From CAVPCZ01 sp963779225 (GTDB taxonomy: Bacteria > Bacteroidota > Ignavibacteria > UBA10030 > UBA6906): a stretch of DNA of 64,000 nucleotides. The translations under genes were made by a program, and so were the position numbers. The notes under the pieces were generated by a model that worked only from the letters and a program-made list of their open reading frames with translations, had not been told where the DNA came from and ran no database searches. The stretch covers positions 868,001 through 932,000 of the forward strand of contig CAVZWW010000003.1 of the NCBI GenBank assembly GCA_963779225.1, read 5' to 3'. Below, in pieces: positions 17,329 to 24,145 of the stretch. The first letter of the stretch is position 1, and every line of letters starts with the position of its first letter.

Positions 17329-17355
17329 TAAAGTTTCTCCAGTCCCTGCCGATAG
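17329..17355 (+). promoter_or_regulatory. Sigma28 (FliA) promoter of flagellin copy 2
   Basis: TAAAGTTT (17329-17336) is a perfect -35 element, followed by an 11-bp spacer and GCCGATAG (17348-17355), one base off consensus. The flagellin ATG lies 70 bp downstream behind AAAGGGG. Confidence 0.93.
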
Positions 17356-17424
17356 TAGGAATGGGCATGACCTCAGAAGGGGCTGCCGCATACATACACA
17401 ATATTCCTAGAAAGGGGATATCTT

Positions 17425-18252
17425 ATGGCACAGGAAATTTCGTTGACATCCGCAATGAGGGCCAATCTGCTGAGCCTTCAGAGCACCGTGAACATGCTGA
17501 ACAGGACGCAGGAACGTCTGTCCACGGGCAAGAAGGTGAACAGCGCGCTGGACAACCCGACGAACTACTTCGCGGCGAAGGCCCATCAGAACCGGGCCAA
17601 CGACATCGCCTCCCTCAAGGACGGCATGGGAGAAGCGATCCAGACGGTGAAGAGCGCCAGCAGCGGGATTGATTCTATCAGCACCTTGATTGAGTCGGCG
17701 AAAGGTATTGCGCAGGCCGCTCTTTCCACGAGCGACGCCACGCAGCGTGCGTCATATGCCACACAGTACAACGCGGTGATCGCGCAGATCGACAGCCTGG
17801 CCGGTGATTCCGGGTATCGCGGGACGAATCTCCTCACCGAGAACACCCTGACAGTGAAGTTCGGCGAGAATGCTGCAAGCTCGCTCGACATCGACGGGTT
17901 CGATGCCACCTCCGGTGGTCTAGGCATCGTTGTTGCAGGAGACTGGAGTAATGCCGATGCCACGATTGGTGCGACGGCGATCAACGTCTCCCTGACGGCG
18001 TTGACTGATGCCTCGAGCGATCTCCGTACGCAGGCCTCGACACTGTCGTCAAGCCTGAGCATCGTGCAGACGCGTGCGGACTGGGCCGATCAGATGATCG
18101 CCACGCTGCGTGCGGGTGCAAGTGCGCTGACCGACGCCGACATGAACGAGGAAGGTGCGAATATGCTCATGTTGCAGACCCGGCAGTCTCTGGGCACGAC
18201 GGCACTGAGCCTGTCCGCCCAGAACGCGCAGTCGGTCCTGCGGCTGTTCTAA
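17425..18252 (+). CDS. Flagellin (intact copy)
   Basis: A 275-aa flagellin, short because the variable D2/D3 region is almost absent. The N-terminal D0/D1 helices (SAMRANLLSLQSTVNMLN, RLSTGKKVNSALDNP) and the C-terminal helix (MLMLQTRQSLGTTALSLSAQ, ending VLRLF) are conserved. These pack together in the filament after export by the flagellar type III system. It has a near-perfect sigma28 promoter. Short flagellins of this RTQERLSTGKKVNSALDNP type are often found with FlaF and FlbT. Copy 1 at 15610 is about 98% identical in the shared 5' part, implying recent duplication or gene conversion. Confidence 0.95.
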   Translation: MAQEISLTSAMRANLLSLQSTVNMLNRTQERLSTGKKVNSALDNPTNYFAAKAHQNRANDIASLKDGMGEAIQTVKSASSGIDSISTLIESAKGIAQAALSTSDATQRASYATQYNAVIAQIDSLAGDSGYRGTNLLTENTLTVKFGENAASSLDIDGFDATSGGLGIVVAGDWSNADATIGATAINVSLTALTDASSDLRTQASTLSSSLSIVQTRADWADQMIATLRAGASALTDADMNEEGANMLMLQTRQSLGTTALSLSAQNAQSVLRLF

Positions 18253-18282
18253 GAAACGACAATGACGTCGTCACCATGAATC

Positions 18283-18306
18283 GGGAGGAGGCGCAGGCCT
18301 CCTCCC
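18283..18306 (+). terminator. Hairpin after flagellin copy 2
   Basis: GGGAGGAGG and CCTCCTCCC form a perfect 9-bp stem around a 6-nt loop, 30 bp after the flagellin stop and 24 bp before the next start. There is no T-run. It is a partial terminator or mRNA-stabilising element comparable to the one at 16459. Confidence 0.6.
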
Positions 18307-18329
18307 GTGATTGGTTAGCGAGGTGAGAC

Positions 18330-19136
18330 ATGTCAATATCACAAATCGGGTTTGTTCAGGGCCCGCAGGGCTTGAGCAGATCCCGCGAACGTCTTGACAG
18401 AATTGCCTCCTCCGCAAATGTTGGTCCCATACCCAACTCATCCGCTGGGGATCAGGCGGAGCGGGCGGATACCGTCAGGAGCGGGTCGGAGTATCACCGG
18501 CTGGCGGCGAATCACGAACGCGCACGTGCTCTTGCGTCGACCATCAGGACGATGGACCGGGCCATGGAGGCCGCGACGACGACGATCGATGCGATGAAAA
18601 AGACCTTGACCTCGATCATCAAGGACTTTCCGCCGTATCCGGTGGGAAGTGAAGAACGCGTTCGACGATTGCGTGACTTCGCCGCTCTCCGGGCAATGAT
18701 TGAACGGTTGACGATTCCTCCGGAAGAGAGGACCCGGCAGCTTGCGGCCGCCCTGCGAAAACAGGAACCGCAGGTCCAGAACGATCAATGGGTTCTTGTC
18801 ATCGAGACCGGCGGTTCTACACGGACGGCCCGGAAGGAAGATGTCCATATCGGTCCGTCGGGGCTCAACATCCCCGAGCTTGTACCTCCGGAGAATGTGG
18901 ATAACCGGTCGATAGAGCAGGCACTGCACGCGCTCGATTCGGCGGGTTCTACCATTCAGGAGCGCAGAGACCACCTGCGCGAAAATACCTTAGGTGCCAC
19001 CGGATTGTTCAGCGATCAGGTGATCACCGGGGAGGCTGCGGAAGCCGGGAGTATTGAAGTTCAGACGGAAATTGCCGATCAACCGGTCGGTCTTGTCCAC
19101 GGGAGTTCTGTTCAGCTCGAGCAACTGTTAGGATAA
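18330..19136 (+). CDS. Unknown protein between flagellin and FlbT
   Basis: A 268-aa protein I do not recognise. Residues 55-135 form a predicted long helical segment (YHRLAANHERARALASTIRT, followed by MDRAMEAATTTIDAMKKTL), resembling the D1 helices of axial flagellar proteins or their chaperones. The middle (about 150-210) looks like a small beta-rich domain and the end is Gln/Glu-rich. It has no signal peptide or membrane helix. The FlbT gene starts 3 bp after its stop, so it belongs to the flagellin regulation unit. A flagellin-like, capping or chaperone role is possible but unproven. Confidence 0.65.
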   Translation: MSISQIGFVQGPQGLSRSRERLDRIASSANVGPIPNSSAGDQAERADTVRSGSEYHRLAANHERARALASTIRTMDRAMEAATTTIDAMKKTLTSIIKDFPPYPVGSEERVRRLRDFAALRAMIERLTIPPEERTRQLAAALRKQEPQVQNDQWVLVIETGGSTRTARKEDVHIGPSGLNIPELVPPENVDNRSIEQALHALDSAGSTIQERRDHLRENTLGATGLFSDQVITGEAAEAGSIEVQTEIADQPVGLVHGSSVQLEQLLG

Positions 19137-19139
19137 GTT

Positions 19140-19553
19140 ATGGGTCTAAAGCTGTCGCTAAAAGCCAACGAACGGATCATTGCCGGTGGCGCGGTGTTGC
19201 GTAACGCCACCGGCAAGACCGTCGATCTAGTGGTGGAAAACAAGGTTCCCCTCCTGCGGGAGAAGGAAATCCTGAGCGAAGCCAGGGCGGATACACCGTG
19301 TAAAAGAGTGTACTTTGTCATCCAGCTGATGTATATTGACGGGCAGAATCTCCCGAAGTACCAGAAGCTATATTGGGAGCTGGCCCGGGACGTGATGCAT
19401 GCGGCTCCCAGCACGACCGGACTCTTTAAGACCATCAGTGAGGCAATGTACAGCGGCCGGTACTACGAGGCCCTGAAAGAAACGCGCAGGTTGATGCAGT
19501 ACGAAGCGAAGGCGATGGAGCATGCCCTCGCGGCAGGCAAGGGCGCACGATAA
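19140..19553 (+). CDS. flbT: FlbT-type flagellin translation regulator
   Basis: A 137-aa protein with the FlbT pattern: MGLKLSLKANERIIAGGAVL, LLREKEILSEARADTPCKR, then VYFVIQLMYID. FlbT in Caulobacter and Brucella acts post-transcriptionally on flagellin mRNA 5' leaders, coupling synthesis to assembly. Both flagellin genes here have 5' leaders of roughly 70-90 nt that could be targets. It sits 3 bp behind the unknown 268-aa gene and is followed by a FlaF tail remnant and a FlgM-like gene. Confidence 0.85.
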   Translation: MGLKLSLKANERIIAGGAVLRNATGKTVDLVVENKVPLLREKEILSEARADTPCKRVYFVIQLMYIDGQNLPKYQKLYWELARDVMHAAPSTTGLFKTISEAMYSGRYYEALKETRRLMQYEAKAMEHALAAGKGAR

Positions 19554-19568
19554 CGTGCCGGAAGGCTG

Positions 19569-19643
19569 GTGAGGGCTTTTGAGAAGCCCGACGTACTCGT
19601 CACCATCAACATTAACAGTGCCGCCGGGCTGAAGAACCGGGCT
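19569..19643 (+). pseudogene. Remnant of a second flaF (C-terminal tail only)
   Basis: The reading frame just after flbT encodes FEKPDVLVTININSAAGLKN, closely matching the FlaF tail PEKLDILVNINTNIAAGLKG encoded at about 16860-16925. The remaining 100 residues of FlaF are missing. The frame stays open into the FlgM-like gene behind it, just as flaF precedes FlgM-like 1. This looks like a deletion scar from a duplicated flaF-flgM-like block. A GTG at 19569 could still start translation of a fused product. Confidence 0.65.
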
Positions 19644-19673
19644 GCAGAAGCGGTGGAAAAAGGAAGCACTCCC

Positions 19674-19952
19674 ATGTCGATCAAAGAAATTGTCAACCCC
19701 GCCGGGCCGGTGGATCCGCTCAAGAACAGTCGCGGAACCGGTACGCTGAAGAAGAGCGGGGAAGATGCGGATGAAAGCAAAGACCGCATCGAAGTGTCCG
19801 ACGAGGCCCGGGCAATGTACGATGCGGAGCAAACTCGCCGCTTCGAAACCATCCGTGAGAAAATCCGCAAGGGGTTCTATTTCCAGCGCGAGGTGACGGA
19901 AAAAGTTGTGGATGCAATGTTGAAGGACATCAAGAAGACGTTTTCCCGCTGA
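19674..19952 (+). CDS. FlgM-like anti-sigma28 candidate 2
   Basis: A 92-aa paralog of the protein at 16957. The N-terminus is MSIKEIVNPAGPVDPLKN (compare MTIHDPLSFAQPVDPSKGN), and the C-terminal helical part is RIEVSDEARAMYDAEQTRR followed by a KIRKGFYFQREVTEKVVDAM segment. ATG 19674 has AAGGAAG seven bases upstream, which decides this start over the in-frame upstream GTG. The FlgM assignment rests on size, motif layout and linkage to sigma28-driven flagellins. Confidence 0.5.
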   Translation: MSIKEIVNPAGPVDPLKNSRGTGTLKKSGEDADESKDRIEVSDEARAMYDAEQTRRFETIREKIRKGFYFQREVTEKVVDAMLKDIKKTFSR

Positions 19953-19980
19953 TTTCATCCCGGCCCGACCCCGGATCCGG

Positions 19981-20009
19981 TTGACACTCGATGCCCAATG
20001 CCGTACATT
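19981..20009 (+). promoter_or_regulatory. Sigma70-type promoter for the LuxR-type regulator
   Basis: TTGACA (19981-19986), a 17-bp spacer and TACATT (20004-20009) make a strong -35/-10 pair. Two copies of CCGGTGTG (20011-20018 and 20030-20037), 19 bp apart, lie at and just after the expected start and could be an operator. A leader of about 125 nt precedes the gene at 20142. Confidence 0.65.
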
Positions 20010-20141
20010 TCCGGTGTGCCGTTACATGCCCGGTGTGTCCGGCACGGCGTGTGGATCCCACAACTTCTCCAGTAACGACATCACCATTGTTACCCCCGAC
20101 GACAGGGGTGCGCATAATCCGGTCATTGTTCCGGTGATCTT

Positions 20142-20828
20142 ATGACTGTACCGCATATTGGTGTTCTCGTTGCAGACGATCATACGATTGTCCGCCGGGG
20201 TCTCATTTCGCTCCTCTCGCTTGTGGAGGGTGTTGAGATTGTAGGTGAGGCGGCGGACGGGCGGACGGCGGTCGATCTGGCGCTGCAACTTGAACCGGAT
20301 GTTGTGTTGATGGACATCAGCATGCCGGTGATGAACGGCCTGGAGGCGACACGGCGGATCAAGAAAGAAGCGCCGGCCATTAAAGTCCTCGTGCTTTCCG
20401 CGCATGACAACGACGAATACGTTCTGCAGGTTGTTCGCAGCGGGGCCAACGGCTATATCCTGAAGAACGGTGCAGCTGAGGATCTTTACGCCGCCATCAA
20501 GGCAGTGTACACAGGACACGCGTTTTTCAGTCCGTCGGTCTCAAAAATACTCCTTGACACATACCTTGACGGATCGGGAGCGCCTCTCACTCAGGGGGGG
20601 GCGCAGTCGCAGCCTCCGGTGGAGAGCCGGCTCACGTCGCGCGAGCGGGAAATCCTCCAGCTGGTTGCCGAGGGGGGGACGCACCAGGCGATAGCCGATA
20701 TGCTGCATATCAGTGCCCGCACGGTTGACACACACTGCAACAACATCATGAAGAAGCTGGATATTCATGAAAGTGCCGGTTTGGTGACATATGCCATCAA
20801 GAACGGCATAGTCATACTCCCGCGCTGA
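20142..20828 (+). CDS. NarL/FixJ-type response regulator (REC-HTH LuxR)
   Basis: A 228-aa protein with a receiver domain (about 5-122; phospho-acceptor Asp near 57 in VVLMDISMP, conserved Lys in YILKNGA) and a C-terminal LuxR helix-turn-helix (about 160-222: LTSREREILQLVAEG, TVDTHCNNIMKKL). It should be a DNA-binding transcription regulator activated by phosphorylation. The linker contains a run of eight G (20594-20601). No cognate kinase is directly adjacent; the nearest is the NtrB-like kinase at 21102. It is monocistronic with its own promoter. Confidence 0.92.
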   Translation: MTVPHIGVLVADDHTIVRRGLISLLSLVEGVEIVGEAADGRTAVDLALQLEPDVVLMDISMPVMNGLEATRRIKKEAPAIKVLVLSAHDNDEYVLQVVRSGANGYILKNGAAEDLYAAIKAVYTGHAFFSPSVSKILLDTYLDGSGAPLTQGGAQSQPPVESRLTSREREILQLVAEGGTHQAIADMLHISARTVDTHCNNIMKKLDIHESAGLVTYAIKNGIVILPR

Positions 20829-20930
20829 CCCCTGCCAAAGACCCCTGCCAGAACACCCAACCGCTCACGCCAAATCATCATTTCTGGGTAGAAAAGCGCC
20901 ATCTTCGGTAGATGCCCAACTTTGAGCGGC

Positions 20931-20980
20931 TGTGTCACGAAGTACATGAGGCACATGTGTCACGGTGGCAACGGTGCCAC
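20931..20980 (+). repeat. Direct and inverted repeats upstream of the NtrB-like kinase
   Basis: TGTGTCACG occurs at 20931-20939 and 20956-20964 (25 bp apart). It is followed by a perfect inverted repeat GTGGCA-ACGG-TGCCAC at 20965-20980. They lie in the 273-bp gap before the kinase operon and look like regulator-binding sites. No coding potential is seen in the gap. Confidence 0.6.
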
Positions 20981-21032
20981 ACTACGTAGCTTACCTGCCC
21001 AAAAATACGCAATAGGACGTATTGCAACCATG

Positions 21033-21057
21033 TGGCCAATATTGGTACTTTGGTTGT
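21033..21057 (+). promoter_or_regulatory. TGGCYRATATTGG element copy B overlapping a sigma54-like site
   Basis: TGGCCAATATTGG (21033-21045) matches the first 13 positions of the recurrent element exactly to consensus. It overlaps TTGGTACTTTGGTTGT (21042-21057), a -24/-12-like sequence with correct spacing but GT instead of GC at -12. It lies 45 bp before the kinase start and may allow autoregulation of the NtrB/NtrC-like pair. Confidence 0.5.
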
Positions 21058-21101
21058 GCATTCCCCAGCTGTGTATACACACTAGCCAGAGTGACGGGCC
21101 T

Positions 21102-22712
21102 ATGATGAACTTGCCTGATGGTTACGGTACAGAGAAGGGTAACGGTCAGCAGTTGAAGATCCTCCTGGTTGATGATGTGCAGGAGAATCTTGAACTCCTG
21201 GAGGATGTTCTTTCCGAGAACGGCTACGCCGCCATTCAGGCGCGGAACGGCGTGGAAGCGCTGGGCTGTCTGCGGGATGAACGGGTGGATATGATTGTTG
21301 CTGATGCCATGATGCCAAAAATGGACGGCTTCCAGCTCTGCAAGGAAGTCCGGACGTTACCTTCATCTGCCAACGTACCGTTTATCATCTACACCGGCAA
21401 TTACGTGGACGCCACCGACCAGGAATTTGCGCGGAGCATAGGTGTTGACCGCTACGTGGTGAAATATGCGGGCCTCGGCGTGCTGGTGCAGGCGATCAAT
21501 GAACTCGCGCATCAGCGATACGGTCGAAAGCCGGAAGAGCCCCCGTCGTCAACCGAGCAGCTTGACGATCAGGCGTTTCTGGAGAAGCACCGGGCCATTG
21601 TGATTAAGAAGCTCGAAGAAAAGATGGCCGAGCTGGAGATGTACGCGGAAACGTTGATCCGGAAGAACCGCGAGATTCAGTTGTCCGAAGACCGTTACAG
21701 GACGCTTTTTGACCATGCAAGCATCGCGATTTTTGTCGTTGATCGGGCAACCGGAAAAGTGCTTGAGGTCAATACTGCGGGCATGGGTCTCCTCGGGTTC
21801 AGCCGTGAAGAACTTCTTGCTCTGCCCGGGCTGCCGTTTGCCGCGGGCGATTTCGCCACCAACATGCTGGAGACTTCCTCTGTCGCCTCCGGCGAAACCA
21901 CTCTCCTTCGCCGGAATGGAGAGCGCATCGAGGTGGACATCGGCGTGGGCCCGCTCAACCGGCCGCAGGACACGCGGGTTCTGCTGTACGTACGGGATGT
22001 CACCGAGCAGCGAAAAATGCGTGAACAGTTGGTGCAGGCCGAAAAGATGACGCTCATGGGGCGTCTGGCGGCCGGTATTGCGCACGAAATCCGGAATCCC
22101 CTCTCGGCCATCGCCCTGAACCTCCAGTACCTTGCGCATAAGGCGGCGCACCTGCCGGAATTTGCCGAACCCCTGCGGGATGCGCTGGAAGGTACCAAAC
22201 GCGTTGAAGTGGTGATTGAAAACACGCTGAACCTGGCGCGCATCACCCCGCCCGTGCTCAGGGACCAGCAGATGAACGAAATTGTCGAACAGGTGCTGGG
22301 ATTCGTGAAGTTGTCGGTGCAGCAGAAGGATGTGCACTTCGAAACCGCGCTGGCGGCAGGATTGCCTGTGGTACCGGTCGATGCAAAACAAATCCAGCAG
22401 GTTCTGCTCAACGTGCTGCAAAACGCCATTGATGCGTCCCCGGAGGGAGGAACGGTGGTGGTCAGCAGCAGGCAGCACCGGACCGGGGAGCGGGAAACGG
22501 TCGAAGTGTCGGTACGGGATCAGGGCCCCGGCATGACCCCCGAACAGCACAAACATCTCTTTGAACAGTTCTTCACCACCAAAGCGGGCGGCACGGGTTT
22601 AGGCCTCTCCATATCCAAACAGATCATGGAGAAACACAAGGGCCGGATTTCCGTTGAACCCGCCGAAGGCGCGGGAACAGTCGTACGACTGTCGTTTTCT
22701 ATTCACAGCTAA
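21102..22712 (+). CDS. NtrB-like sensor histidine kinase with N-terminal receiver (REC-PAS-HisKA-HATPase)
   Basis: A 536-aa cytoplasmic kinase. It contains a receiver (about 18-135, Asp in MIVADAMMP), a helical linker, a PAS domain (about 190-300), a HisKA segment with the phosphorylated His near 327 (GIAHEIRNPLSAI) and a HATPase_c domain (about 420-530, GGTGLGLSISKQ). I start at ATG 21102 because the upstream in-frame extension covers the regulatory DNA. The gene lies 15 bp before an NtrC-type regulator, so the two are the probable cognate pair. Its own receiver suggests control by another kinase in the cluster. Confidence 0.9.
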   Translation: MMNLPDGYGTEKGNGQQLKILLVDDVQENLELLEDVLSENGYAAIQARNGVEALGCLRDERVDMIVADAMMPKMDGFQLCKEVRTLPSSANVPFIIYTGNYVDATDQEFARSIGVDRYVVKYAGLGVLVQAINELAHQRYGRKPEEPPSSTEQLDDQAFLEKHRAIVIKKLEEKMAELEMYAETLIRKNREIQLSEDRYRTLFDHASIAIFVVDRATGKVLEVNTAGMGLLGFSREELLALPGLPFAAGDFATNMLETSSVASGETTLLRRNGERIEVDIGVGPLNRPQDTRVLLYVRDVTEQRKMREQLVQAEKMTLMGRLAAGIAHEIRNPLSAIALNLQYLAHKAAHLPEFAEPLRDALEGTKRVEVVIENTLNLARITPPVLRDQQMNEIVEQVLGFVKLSVQQKDVHFETALAAGLPVVPVDAKQIQQVLLNVLQNAIDASPEGGTVVVSSRQHRTGERETVEVSVRDQGPGMTPEQHKHLFEQFFTTKAGGTGLGLSISKQIMEKHKGRISVEPAEGAGTVVRLSFSIHS

Positions 22713-22727
22713 GCAAAGGGAAGCACC

Positions 22728-24143
22728 ATGGCGAAAGCGCGGATACTGGTGGCTGACGATGAAGTCATCCTGGGAAATACGCTGAAGACAATCCTGGGGG
22801 AACTCGGCTACATGGTAACCCTCTGCAGCCGCGGAGAGGAGTTCTTTCAGTACCTTGAGGAGCAGAAGCCCGATCTGATCCTGCTGGACATCTACCTTGG
22901 CGAGGTGAACGGGATTCAGCTGCTGAACCGTATGCGTGCCGAGGCGTGGGAGATGCCGGTCATCATGATGACCGCACATTCCGATGTATCGCTGGCGGTA
23001 CGGGCGATGAAGGAAGGCGCGGCGGATTTTGTCGTCAAACCCTTCGACCTCAACCATCTCGGCGTGTTGATAGAGAAGAACCTGGACCATGCCCGCCTGC
23101 AGACACGCGTAAAGTTGCTGCAGGTGGAGCTGGAGGAAGAGCGGTCCCGCTCGGGGATCATCGGGAAGAGCCCGGCGCTTCGCCGGGCGCTGGAGACCGC
23201 GGAAAAATTGGCCGAGGGGGAGAATACGACCGTCCTGCTGGAGGGAGAAAGCGGCACGGGCAAAGAGCTCATGGCGCGTTTTATTCATCAGCAGAGTTCC
23301 CGCAGGGAAAAGGCCTTCATCACCCTGAACTGCGGTGCAATTCCCAAGGAGCTTGCCGAGAGCGAGTTCTTCGGCTACGAGAAAGGCGCCTTCACGGGGG
23401 CCACCGAGAAGATGAAGCAGGGAAAATTCGAGCTTGCCGACGGCGGTACGATTCTGCTGGATGAAATACGCGAGCTCTCGCTGGACATGCAGGTGAAGCT
23501 TCTGCGCGTGCTGGAGGAAAAACGGTTCTATCGTCTGGGGGGAACCAAGGAGATCAGTGTTGATGTCCGCGTGATTGCGGCATCCAACAAGGAGCTTGCG
23601 CGCGAGGTTGAAGAAGGGCGGTTCCGTGAGGATCTGTTCTACCGTTTGAATGTCGCATCGGTGAGAATTCCGCCGTTACGCAGCAGACGGGAGGACGTCG
23701 GGGAATTATCGGGGACGTTCCTTGCGGAGTTTTGCCGCCGTTTCAACCGGCCCACACCCCAGCTCTCGACGGAAGCACTCCGCTACCTCGAAATGCTCCC
23801 ATGGAAGGGAAATGTACGGGAGCTGCGCAACGCAATGGAGCGTGTGGTCCTGCTAAACAATGTGTCCGTGCTGACCGCAGAGCATTTCAGTTTCCTACGT
23901 GCAAGCGGCTCCGGAACAGCGGTGACCGCGGGCAACGGCAAGTCATTCGTTCTGGAGATTCCCGCGCAGGGGATACGAATGAGTGAAGTCGTGAAGGATC
24001 TGATTCTCAAGACACTGGATATTGTCGGTGGCAACCAGGTGCAGGCTGCAAAGGTGCTCGGCCTCACCCGCTCCAAGCTTCGCTACCGTATGGAGCAGCT
24101 GGGGATCCGGCCGGAACAACGTACCTACCGGACGAGCGTGTAA
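22728..24143 (+). CDS. NtrC-family sigma54-dependent response regulator
   Basis: A 471-aa activator. The receiver (about 1-120, Asp in LILLDIYLG) is followed by an AAA+ domain (about 140-375) with Walker A GESGTGKE, the sigma54-contact loop GAFTGA, a Walker B TILLDEI and arginine-finger region FYRLNVASVRIPPLRSR. A Fis-type helix-turn-helix ends the protein (about 430-465, NQVQAAKVLGLTRSKLRYRM). It should bind enhancer DNA and activate sigma54 promoters when phosphorylated. Two deviations: the receiver has LGEVNG instead of MPxMDG, and Walker B is followed by R instead of G (DEIREL). It is the only sigma54 activator in the window, hence the candidate reader of the TGGCYRATATT elements. Confidence 0.93.
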   Translation: MAKARILVADDEVILGNTLKTILGELGYMVTLCSRGEEFFQYLEEQKPDLILLDIYLGEVNGIQLLNRMRAEAWEMPVIMMTAHSDVSLAVRAMKEGAADFVVKPFDLNHLGVLIEKNLDHARLQTRVKLLQVELEEERSRSGIIGKSPALRRALETAEKLAEGENTTVLLEGESGTGKELMARFIHQQSSRREKAFITLNCGAIPKELAESEFFGYEKGAFTGATEKMKQGKFELADGGTILLDEIRELSLDMQVKLLRVLEEKRFYRLGGTKEISVDVRVIAASNKELAREVEEGRFREDLFYRLNVASVRIPPLRSRREDVGELSGTFLAEFCRRFNRPTPQLSTEALRYLEMLPWKGNVRELRNAMERVVLLNNVSVLTAEHFSFLRASGSGTAVTAGNGKSFVLEIPAQGIRMSEVVKDLILKTLDIVGGNQVQAAKVLGLTRSKLRYRMEQLGIRPEQRTYRTSV

Positions 24144-24145
24144 AT

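Noticed and set aside
20922..21101. N-terminal extension of the NtrB-like kinase
   Set aside because: The extension has no protein-like content and covers repeats, element B and a promoter-like site. The receiver domain starts shortly after ATG 21102.
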